DNA of 19,672 nucleotides from Leptofilum sp050292445 (GTDB taxonomy: Bacteria > Chloroflexota > Anaerolineae > Promineifilales > Promineifilaceae): positions 1-19,672 of the forward strand of contig JBNKLQ010000099.1 of the NCBI GenBank assembly GCA_050292445.1. Direction: 5' to 3'. Position 1 is the stretch's first letter, and the number at the start of each line of letters is the position of its first letter. The notes under the pieces are model-generated. The model was not told the DNA's origin and searched no databases. It was given only the letters and a program-made list of their open reading frames with translations. Of the stretch, positions 1 through 5,660 are shown piece after piece. Position numbers and translations under genes: made by a program.

Positions 1-2
1 TA

Positions 3-722
3 TTCAAAGCCTTAGGCCCAGTCGATTTACGCAACGTGGCACGGGATGAAATGTTGCGCTGGATGGTGTTTATCCCTTTGCTAATTGCACTCGTGGTTCG
101 CTACGGCTGGCCGCTTCTGGTGACGCAGCTACAAGCCAACTTTCAATTTGATCTGGAACCGTACCGAGTCATGATCATGAGTTATCTGGTGATTGGTGCC
201 CCTGTTGTTTTTGGGGTAGTGATTGGCTTTTTGCTGCTGGATGAACGAGATGAAGGCAGTTTGATTGCGTTACAGGTGACGCCGCTCTCGCTTACTAATT
301 ACCTGGTATACCGGTTGGGACTGCCAGTCATTTTAACCGTGATCTTGCTGCTTGTCTCGCTGCCGCTGGCCGGGATTAGCAATTTCACTTTTGGTGAACT
401 GCTGCTGCTGGCGCTGGTCGCAGCGCCATTGGCTCCCATGCTGGCCCTCTTTTTAGCTGCTTTTGCCAGCAACAAAATCCAGGGTTTTGCCCTCATGAAA
501 GGAGGCGGCATCCTATTTATCCTGCCCTTTGCGGCTTACTTTTTAGATGATCGTTGGCAATGGGTGTTTGGGCTGTTCCCAACCTACTGGGCACCTAAAC
601 TATACTGGATGATTAGCGAAGGTGTGTCGGGAATTTGGCTAATGGTGTTGGTTGGCGTTGTCAATCAGCTCATTTGGATTTACTTGCTTGGCCGCCGTTT
701 TAACCGCATTCTGCACCAGTAA
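3..722 (+). CDS. ABC-2 type transporter permease, 5'-truncated by the window edge
   Basis: This is a polytopic membrane protein that would form the channel part of an ABC exporter; the substrate cannot be read from sequence. The frame is open to the first base of the window, so the gene starts upstream, and the GTG at 36 is probably an internal valine codon. About six hydrophobic stretches are visible, including LVTQLQANF followed by long leucine- and valine-rich segments. A short cytoplasmic loop reading DERDEGSLIALQVTPLS precedes the next helix. That loop, E-x-GS/T-L then TPLS, is typical of ABC-2 permeases, where it follows the second transmembrane segment. The C-terminus is basic (GRRFNRILHQ). 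The ATPase partner is presumably upstream and out of view. It converges on the adenosine deaminase gene with a 100-base gap in which I see no convincing terminator. The family call is fairly safe; a drug-export role such as fluoroquinolone export is only a guess. Confidence 0.75.
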   Translation, partial: FKALGPVDLRNVARDEMLRWMVFIPLLIALVVRYGWPLLVTQLQANFQFDLEPYRVMIMSYLVIGAPVVFGVVIGFLLLDERDEGSLIALQVTPLSLTNYLVYRLGLPVILTVILLLVSLPLAGISNFTFGELLLLALVAAPLAPMLALFLAAFASNKIQGFALMKGGGILFILPFAAYFLDDRWQWVFGLFPTYWAPKLYWMISEGVSGIWLMVLVGVVNQLIWIYLLGRRFNRILHQ

Positions 723-822
723 AGAAGAGACCCAAAGGGCTTGGCGTCAATAAATCTCAGTTGACTTAAGGCGAACTCTTAGGGTCTGTATTGTTACTTT
801 TCACTGAATACATATTACAGTC

Positions 823-1908
823 TTACTGTTTACCGATCTGTCGATTTTTTTGCACCCACACATCAAATTCGTGCAGGAGCTGGGTTTTTACCTCATCTTC
901 CACCCCTGCGGCGACGAAGGCGTTCCGGGCGATGCGGGTTAGGCCGGACGGAGCATAACCAAAATTACGGGCCAGGACTGCATACTCTTGTATGAGAGAG
1001 GTGTTGAACAGCGGCGGATCATCGCTGTTGACGGTGACCAACAGGCCACGCTCATCAAGCTGGCGGAAAGGATGGGCCTCTAGCGAAGGAAAAACGTTCA
1101 GGCAAATATTACTGGTAGGATTGATTTCCAGAGGGATTTGGCGCACTTTTAGGGTGGCCAGCAAGCCAGGGTCTTCGATGGCGCGCACGCCATGCCCAAT
1201 ACGGTCGGCTTGCAGCGCCTTCAGGCTGCCCCAAATGCTGTCTGGTCCGACGGTTTCGCCTGCGTGCGGTACACTTAGCAGACCATTGGCTTTGGCTTTT
1301 TCAAAGGCGTGGGCAAAGGGTTCGGGGGGGCAGCCCACTTCATTGCCGCCCAATCCAAAGCCCACAACGCCAGAATATTTGCCTTCCAAAGCGTAGGCCA
1401 GGGTTTTATTGGCAATTTGGGGAGTGTAACGGCCGTTTTTACCAAAACAAAAATTGCGCGGCACATCAAATACCCATCGCATCTCCACCCCGAAATCCTT
1501 TTTCGCTTGTGTGCGACCTTTTTCCAGCCCGCGCATCAGATCATCAAAGGTAATGCCTTTATCCTGATAATCTGTGTGCGTGTAAGGTGTGATGGTGATT
1601 TCCCGATAGCGGATATTTTGGGTGGCCATATCGACCCCGTTCTCATAAACTAGCAGCGCAAAATCATCAGCCGTGCGAATTAAGTCCTGAATGGTCAGAT
1701 ATACCTGGATGAAGTGTGGAAAATCGACAAACTTAAACCAGCGACGCAGCCCGTCTGCTTTGCGGCTGGGTAAACTGTCTAATTTCTTGTGGCGTTTGGC
1801 GAGTTTTAAAACAGTCCCTGGTTGAATCGCGCCTTCCAAATGGATGTGAATCTCTGCCTTGGGCATGTTTTGAATAAAATCAGCGACGTGTTCAGATAGT
1901 TCAGTCAT
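823..1908 (-). CDS. add: Adenosine deaminase
   Basis: This cytosolic metal enzyme hydrolyses adenosine or deoxyadenosine to inosine or deoxyinosine plus ammonia in purine salvage. At 361 residues it has the normal family length. The expected active-site set is present: the metal ligands H21 and H23 in AEIHIHLEGA, H215 with catalytic E218 in PHAGETVG, H239 in IGHGVR, and D296/D297 in VNSDDPP. The substrate-contacting glycine segment FGLGGNEVG is at about 184-192. The ATG overlaps the stop of rsmA as ATGA (1905-1908) with no obvious ribosome-binding site of its own, so translation is probably coupled to rsmA. Related aminohydrolases that act on adenine or aminofutalosine share the same motifs. 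Adenosine deaminase is the best reading because of the length and the SDDP and HGVR segments, but the exact substrate is inferred. Confidence 0.92.
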   Translation of the reverse strand: MTELSEHVADFIQNMPKAEIHIHLEGAIQPGTVLKLAKRHKKLDSLPSRKADGLRRWFKFVDFPHFIQVYLTIQDLIRTADDFALLVYENGVDMATQNIRYREITITPYTHTDYQDKGITFDDLMRGLEKGRTQAKKDFGVEMRWVFDVPRNFCFGKNGRYTPQIANKTLAYALEGKYSGVVGFGLGGNEVGCPPEPFAHAFEKAKANGLLSVPHAGETVGPDSIWGSLKALQADRIGHGVRAIEDPGLLATLKVRQIPLEINPTSNICLNVFPSLEAHPFRQLDERGLLVTVNSDDPPLFNTSLIQEYAVLARNFGYAPSGLTRIARNAFVAAGVEDEVKTQLLHEFDVWVQKNRQIGKQ

Positions 1909-2708
1909 AAATTACGGTATATTTGTATCCATTCGGAAAGGGTTAATGTTTCGGCTCGGCGACGGCCGTCTATGTTTGCCGCCTCTAAAATGCCTGAGAT
2001 TTCTGTCGAATTATATCCCAATTGACGCAAATTGTTTTTTAATTGTTTGCGTTTTTGGCTAAAACCCGTTTTTACCAGGGTGAAGAACCGCTTTTCTTCG
2101 GCAAAAGGGAGCAATGGTTCAGGAAAAAGCGTCAAGCGGATGACGGCTGAATCTACATCGGGGCGGGGCCAGAAAGCACCGGCTTTGATAGTGCTGATGG
2201 TTTCGGCGTGACCATACAGTTGGGTACTGACGGCCAGCAAACTCATTTGGGGAGGAACGGCCGTAATCCGCTCTGCCACCTCTTTTTGTACCGTCATCAC
2301 CAGGCTGGTGGGCTTTTGTTGGGCCGACAGCAGATGGCGCAAAATCGCTCCGGTGATGTAGTAGGGCACGTTGGCCACCACTTTGTAGGGTTGGTCAAAC
2401 AGCGCGTCCAGGTCTTGTTCCAGGATGTCGCCATGAATCAACTGGACGTTGTCAAAATAGGCCAGCTCTGTTTGCAAAATGGGGAGAAAGCGATTGTCTA
2501 GCTCAACGGCCGTTACAGAAGCGGCAGTTTGAGCCAACAAGCGCGTCAGGCTGCCTAAACCGGGCCCAATTTCCAGCACTGGCTCCAACGGCCGTAGCTC
2601 CGCCGCCTCCACAATCCGCGCCAAAACATTTTCATCAAACAGAAAATTTTGCCCCAGGCTCTTCTTTGGCTCGATTTGGTAATGGGTGAGGAGTTGCTTT
2701 GGGTGCAT
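1905..2708 (-). CDS. rsmA: 16S rRNA (adenine1518-N6/adenine1519-N6)-dimethyltransferase
   Basis: RsmA (KsgA) uses S-adenosylmethionine to dimethylate the two adjacent adenosines in the 3' terminal helix 45 loop of 16S rRNA, a late 30S assembly step; loss gives kasugamycin resistance. The 267 residues match the family. Visible motifs are the N-terminal SLGQNFLFDENV (17-28), the SAM-binding motif I LEIGPGLGSLT (45-55), acidic motif II VELDN (68-72), the IHGDILEQD segment (91-99), catalytic motif IV NVPYYI (113-118), and FWPRPDVDSAVI (179-190). The ATG at 2708 is preceded not by a Shine-Dalgarno sequence but directly by an array of 8-base tandem repeats. The gene lies downstream of a YabE-like gene, an order known from Firmicutes, and overlaps add by four bases. 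Confidence 0.97.
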   Translation of the reverse strand: MHPKQLLTHYQIEPKKSLGQNFLFDENVLARIVEAAELRPLEPVLEIGPGLGSLTRLLAQTAASVTAVELDNRFLPILQTELAYFDNVQLIHGDILEQDLDALFDQPYKVVANVPYYITGAILRHLLSAQQKPTSLVMTVQKEVAERITAVPPQMSLLAVSTQLYGHAETISTIKAGAFWPRPDVDSAVIRLTLFPEPLLPFAEEKRFFTLVKTGFSQKRKQLKNNLRQLGYNSTEISGILEAANIDGRRRAETLTLSEWIQIYRNL

Positions 2709-2710
2709 AG

Positions 2711-2791
2711 TGAGTAATTGAGTAATTGCGTAACTGAGTAAGTGGGTAGCTGTAAACCAGTAAATTGCCCAATTACCGAATTACGCAATTA
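2711..2791. repeat. Hairpin built from 8-base tandem units
   Basis: The gap between the YabE-like gene and rsmA is almost entirely repeat. On the plus strand 2711-2758 reads as six degenerate 8-base units on the pattern TGAGTAAT (two exact copies first, then decaying). From 2768 to 2791 the opposite arm reads as three units on the pattern NNNAATTA. The two arms are roughly reverse complements of each other and can fold into a long imperfect hairpin. It ends two bases before the rsmA start codon and would form the leader of that gene. Its role is unknown. Confidence 0.7.
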
Positions 2792-2796
2792 TAGAT

Positions 2797-4215
2797 TTAT
2801 GGCAGCGCCGTTGGTAGCAAATAATTAATGTCTTCCGGCGCGGGCACGGGCGTGAGATAATAAACATCCACATAGCCAGACCAGCTGACGTACTCATCTT
2901 CGTCGTAGCCCAAATCAATCCAACGGCCGCGCACGCCACCACCGGTATCTCCAGCAAACGCTTTGCCGTAGCCTGGCACGTACACGTAGGAGCGGAACGG
3001 CACGATATTGCGATCAATAGCCACCACGCCAGTTCCGGCAGGCGCGCCGCTGGCCGTGATGCCGTAGTTGGGATGATCGGGCGATTTGCCCGAGCTGGCG
3101 GCTGTGTAGGCCGTTACCCGCATGCGCACCACGCGCCAATATTCCAATGGGCCTTCCGGCGTGTCGATGGTGCGAATGTTGATACGGGTACCGTACCCGA
3201 TCACCTGGTTTACCGGCTGTTGGGCCACCCACTCACCATCCACCGTCTGGCTCACTTCGACGCCATTTTCATACCGTACGCGAACGCGTTGCCGCTTAAT
3301 ACCCGGCTGTCCAGCGCTAATTGGCGCGGTCGTGTCCAGATCGAGATCGGGCGAGGCCTGCCACAATGTTTGGAAGGGAATCGGTTCGTCCACCAGGCGA
3401 AAATCCTCAGTTACGCGGATGACCTGGATGGTGTCGTTGGCTTTAACGGCCGTATCCGGCCCTGGAATGGTGTAATCGTAGCCTACTAATCCAATGCCAG
3501 CTTCTGCCAGTACATCGAGCACGTTGCTGTGGTGGCTACGAATTTGGATGATACGGCCGTCTACCGCAATGGTCAGCGGGAAGGAACGCTGCACCTGGAT
3601 GGTCATGTTGGGCTGAAGCCAGGTGCCCAATGGTGGCTCGACACCGTCGCTGCCATACACCTCAATCCCCGCTTCGGTCAGTGCCGCGCCAACAGTTTGG
3701 GTGGCTGTACGTACCGTTTGCTGCTCACCACCCGCCAAAATAGTGATGGTGACAAAACGGCCGATCTCCAACGTTTGGGGCAGGGGGGTTTGGTCCAGGG
3801 CGGCAAAGGAGACGGGCACACCGTCGGCCAATATTTGGTCTGTCCTTTGGGGCAGCAGACCACGCTGTGCTAAAAACGCGCCGATGGTCGGTTGGCGGGT
3901 CCAGAAAGTTTGGGTGCCTGCTTCGGAGCGGATGGTGATGCCTTTGGCACGAATGATTTGGATACCAGTGTGGGGAACGGCCGTTTCTGCCAGACCAGGC
4001 ACGACTAAATCCTCAGCCCGCGTCTCAATACCTGCCGCTGCCAGCACCTCTGCTACTCTGCTGAAGTTGCCGGTCACTGTTTGCGGTGGCCCATCATCAA
4101 TGTAGATGGTGTAATTTTCCTGTGCCACAGCATAACCTGCTGCGACCACACCACCAAGCGCCAGCAGAAAAATCATACCTGCGATGATTCGTTTACCGCT
4201 GCTTAATAAAGCCAT
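2797..4215 (-). CDS. YabE-like cell-wall protein with DUF348, G5 and 3D domains
   Basis: This looks like an exported peptidoglycan-active protein. From the ATG at 4215 it is 472 residues: a basic start and hydrophobic segment (about 8-30) serving as signal or anchor; four ubiquitin-like DUF348 repeats (about 34-89, 92-157, 154-209, 212-267); a G5 domain (about 272-348, with IKRQRVRVRYENGVEV); and a C-terminal 3D domain (about 366-450). The 3D domain has RVTAYTAASS, GITASG, AIDRNIVPF, FAGDTGGGVRG and RWIDLG, including the aspartates D401, D423 and D434 that give the fold its name. 3D domains resemble the catalytic barrel of lytic transglycosylases, and relatives include resuscitation-promoting-factor-like proteins. 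The frame also has an in-frame TTG at 4248, but the ATG gives a normal signal peptide, so I chose that. Cleavage of glycan strands is inferred from family, not seen. Confidence 0.85.
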   Translation of the reverse strand: MALLSSGKRIIAGMIFLLALGGVVAAGYAVAQENYTIYIDDGPPQTVTGNFSRVAEVLAAAGIETRAEDLVVPGLAETAVPHTGIQIIRAKGITIRSEAGTQTFWTRQPTIGAFLAQRGLLPQRTDQILADGVPVSFAALDQTPLPQTLEIGRFVTITILAGGEQQTVRTATQTVGAALTEAGIEVYGSDGVEPPLGTWLQPNMTIQVQRSFPLTIAVDGRIIQIRSHHSNVLDVLAEAGIGLVGYDYTIPGPDTAVKANDTIQVIRVTEDFRLVDEPIPFQTLWQASPDLDLDTTAPISAGQPGIKRQRVRVRYENGVEVSQTVDGEWVAQQPVNQVIGYGTRINIRTIDTPEGPLEYWRVVRMRVTAYTAASSGKSPDHPNYGITASGAPAGTGVVAIDRNIVPFRSYVYVPGYGKAFAGDTGGGVRGRWIDLGYDEDEYVSWSGYVDVYYLTPVPAPEDINYLLPTALP

Positions 4216-4266
4216 AAATAATATTCTTCGCAAAAAAAGCCCTGGCAAACTTCTAAAGTAACCATT

Positions 4267-4334
4267 GTCATGCCTGCGAAGGCAGGCATCCAGAGGCGAG
4301 TAGTCTAATAGATTCCCGCCTGCGCGGGAATGAC
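4267..4334. repeat. REP-like palindrome pair (dRS3-like)
   Basis: Two short hairpins lie head to head. The first, 4271-4288, is TGCCTGC, loop GAAG, GCAGGCA. The second, 4312-4331, is ATTCCCGC, loop CTGC, GCGGGAAT. The pair is bounded by GTCAT on the left and ATGAC on the right, so the whole element is itself an inverted repeat. ATTCCC-N8-GGGAAT matches the general form of dRS3/NIME-type repeats, which occur in many bacterial genomes. It lies between the YabE-like gene start and the SRP RNA terminator. Confidence 0.75.
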
Positions 4335-4345
4335 AAGCCGGGATT

Positions 4346-4394
4346 ATAAAAGAAAAAGAGATTGGAGATTATCTGTTGCGGCAATCTCCAATCT
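4346..4394 (-). terminator. Intrinsic terminator of the SRP RNA gene
   Basis: A perfect 12-base stem (4359-4370 against 4383-4394, AGATTGGAGATT and its complement) with a 12-base loop is followed, on the minus strand, by CTTTTTCTTTT. It lies about 38 bases past the 3' end of the SRP RNA. The stem itself is two copies of a 7-base unit, so it also belongs to the tandem-unit hairpin class seen at 2711 and 4632. Confidence 0.75.
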
Positions 4395-4432
4395 CCAGTT
4401 TCTTTACTGACATGTACGCATTTATGTTCATG

Positions 4433-4551
4433 GAACCGGTGGTCACCAGGTAGTCCTGGGCACCCGAAAGGTTTGTCTTAGCGCTGCTTCCTTCCGGACC
4501 TGACGCGGTTCGACAGCTTTCGCCGCCAGGGACCCAATGTCCACCGGTCTC
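4433..4551 (-). ncRNA. ffs: Signal recognition particle RNA, small bacterial type (4.5S RNA)
   Basis: Read on the minus strand, the conserved apical SRP domain is unmistakable: GTCAGGTCCGGAAGGAAGCA at about 4484-4503, with the GGAA tetraloop and the asymmetric internal loop that Ffh binds. The ends pair as ACCGGTGG (4541-4548 complement) with CCACCGGT (4435-4442 complement), giving a rod of about 115-120 nucleotides, the usual size for the short form without an Alu domain. This RNA with Ffh and FtsY targets nascent membrane proteins to the translocon. A terminator follows and a plausible promoter precedes. An 85-codon frame drawn across it is not a gene. Confidence 0.95.
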
Positions 4552-4564
4552 ATGCACACAAATG

Positions 4565-4592
4565 TGCCTACACAAAATTTTAAACATTGCAA
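4565..4592 (-). promoter_or_regulatory. Possible promoter of the SRP RNA gene
   Basis: On the minus strand TTGCAA (4587-4592) and TAGGCA (4565-4570) are separated by 16 bases, which would start transcription about 7-10 bases before the RNA. The match to a housekeeping consensus is only moderate. An alternative pair, TTGTTA and TTTAAA, lies slightly upstream. Confidence 0.35.
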
Positions 4593-4631
4593 ACGGGATC
4601 GTAACAAAGTTGTTGGGGAAGGGCAAATTAT

Positions 4632-4690
4632 CCGTAATCGGTAATCAGTTAGAAATAAACGATTACTGATTACGGTTCACCGATTACCGG
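4632..4690. repeat. Hairpin built from 7-base tandem units, 3' of the phosphoribosyltransferase gene
   Basis: The left arm (4632-4651) contains CGTAATC and GGTAATC in tandem. The right arm (4660-4690) carries five 7-base units in the opposite sense, CGATTAC, TGATTAC, GGTTCAC, CGATTAC, CGGAATC. GTAATCAGT (4641-4649) pairs perfectly with ACTGATTAC (4665-4673), and other register choices are possible. It sits just after the stop codon at 4693, so it may end that transcript, but there is no clear U-run. Confidence 0.65.
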
Positions 4691-4692
4691 AA

Positions 4693-5196
4693 TCAGTTCC
4701 AGATGCCCAAGACCTCTGGTCCGCGATCCAATTCCCACGGGTAGATGATGTAAGCATCCGTTACGGCCGCATAGTAAGTGGGTGTATAGCCCGGATACAG
4801 TGATGAAGCTGGCTTGTAATGCAGCACACAGGTATCGGGCGTGCCACCAGCCGCGTCAATGCGGTTGGCTACCGTCACTGTGTTGCGCCCTTTGGTCCAA
4901 ACATCGTCCACAACCAGAATGCGCCGCCCGGCCAGCAAGCTGTCGGCCGGAAACTGAATGAATTCTGGAATAGCAAACTTTTCCTGCCCTGGTGTTTGCA
5001 AGCCTGGAAAATCAGCCGGGAACCGGACAGATGCGGTCAGAATGTATGTGATGTTTAGCGCTTCGGCCAACATACCACCCGGTACGATGCCCCCACGCGT
5101 AATAATGAGCATGGAATCATAGCGCCCCTGAATTTGAGGCACCAGATAATCAATTAGCTTGTCTACGTCGGACCACGTAAGAACCTCACGACGCAT
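4693..5196 (-). CDS. Phosphoribosyltransferase (purine type)
   Basis: This is a type I phosphoribosyltransferase of 167 residues, a cytosolic enzyme that would join a base to PRPP. The PRPP-binding loop is clear at 93-106, ILVVDDVWTKGRNT, with the two acidic residues D97 and D98 followed by the glycine turn. The first loop, MLIITRGGIVPGGMLAEAL (29-47), has the usual RGG-P-A pattern of the family. The C-terminal WELDRGPEV resembles the end of xanthine-guanine phosphoribosyltransferases, where an aromatic residue stacks on the purine, so a purine substrate is likely but not proven. A ribosome-binding site AAGGAG precedes the ATG by 7 bases, and a strong promoter lies about 70 bases upstream. 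It stands alone as a transcription unit between two RNA-like regions. Confidence 0.8.
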   Translation of the reverse strand: MRREVLTWSDVDKLIDYLVPQIQGRYDSMLIITRGGIVPGGMLAEALNITYILTASVRFPADFPGLQTPGQEKFAIPEFIQFPADSLLAGRRILVVDDVWTKGRNTVTVANRIDAAGGTPDTCVLHYKPASSLYPGYTPTYYAAVTDAYIIYPWELDRGPEVLGIWN

Positions 5197-5268
5197 TTGG
5201 AACTCCTTAAACGATATTGGGTCGGGTATTTTAGGCCTTCCCGCGCCTGTTTCTACCCGTGACCCGCA

Positions 5269-5297
5269 ATCCTACACGTTAGCCAGCGGCATGTCAA
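5269..5297 (-). promoter_or_regulatory. Promoter of the phosphoribosyltransferase gene
   Basis: On the minus strand a perfect TTGACA (5292-5297) is followed after 17 bases by TAGGAT (5269-5274). Transcription would begin near 5262, leaving a leader of about 65 bases. I looked for a purine riboswitch in that leader and did not see its conserved core. Confidence 0.7.
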
Positions 5298-5389
5298 CTG
5301 AAATAAGATTTTCATCTCATACGTGATGAATTTTACATTTGTTCTGTTGTGTGTAGGGCGGCATGTAAACGGCCGTTCCCCTACAATAG

Positions 5390-5573
5390 CTTCATCTTAG
5401 AGATTGGTTGAGCAATTGCAAAAATAGACTGTGGTTGTGCAGCTGCCTGGACGGAAAGCAGTCAAAAGGCAACCCTGATGCACCCGGCTAAAGTTTAGAA
5501 AATTATCAACTCGTCTCACCCACAACCTAGCAATATTGCCTGAAAACGACCCGGATGTTCCCGGGTCGTTTTC
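5390..5573 (+). ncRNA. Possible small RNA, family not recognised
   Basis: The 464-base gap 5197-5660 has no credible coding frame. On the plus strand TACAAT at 5382-5387 could be a -10 element, though the -35 is poor. About 155 bases later there is a strong terminator. Between them GGTTGTG (about 5433-5439) can pair with CACAACC (about 5521-5527), and GACTG (about 5428-5432) could alternatively pair with CAGTC (about 5459-5463), so a folded RNA of about 180 nucleotides is plausible. I compared it by eye with 6S RNA, tmRNA, RNase P RNA, T-box, cobalamin, glycine and SAM riboswitches and found no convincing match. It could equally be a minus-strand leader or untranscribed spacer. Confidence 0.25.
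5542..5573. terminator. Strong bidirectional intrinsic terminator
   Basis: A perfect 13-base stem, GAAAACGACCCGG (5542-5554) and its complement (5561-5573), closes a 6-base loop. The stem ends in A/T runs on both sides, so it can act in either direction. On the plus strand it would end the candidate small RNA. On the minus strand it would stop readthrough from the GlyA-GcvT gene. Confidence 0.75.
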
Positions 5574-5583
5574 GGTTTAAACC

Positions 5584-5648
5584 AGGACTGGCAGTCCTTA
5601 TCAAAATGGTTTGGCAAACATGCCTACCTTGGGAGGACTGCCAGTCCT
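5584..5648. repeat. REP-like palindrome pair (REPIN-like)
   Basis: Two 15-base palindromes, AGGACTG-G-CAGTCCT (5584-5598) and AGGACTG-C-CAGTCCT (5634-5648), are exact reverse complements of each other and are 35 bases apart. This is the architecture of REPINs. The pair lies 12 bases past the stop codon of the GlyA-GcvT gene, a typical 3' position for such elements. Confidence 0.75.
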
Positions 5649-5660
5649 AAAAACTCGACA

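Noticed and set aside
723..822. Terminator between the permease and adenosine deaminase genes
   Set aside because: Only AGACCC and GGGTCT about 46 bases apart can pair, with no T-run, which is too weak to call.
4369..4626. An 85-codon frame on the minus strand
   Set aside because: It runs across the SRP RNA and its terminator, has no ribosome-binding site and no recognisable protein features.
5197..5268. Purine riboswitch in the phosphoribosyltransferase leader
   Set aside because: The leader of about 65 bases is short and lacks the conserved junction and loop sequences.
5390..5573. 6S RNA, tmRNA or RNase P RNA
   Set aside because: The length suits 6S RNA, but the closing stem is weak and AT-rich and no diagnostic segments of any of the three were found.
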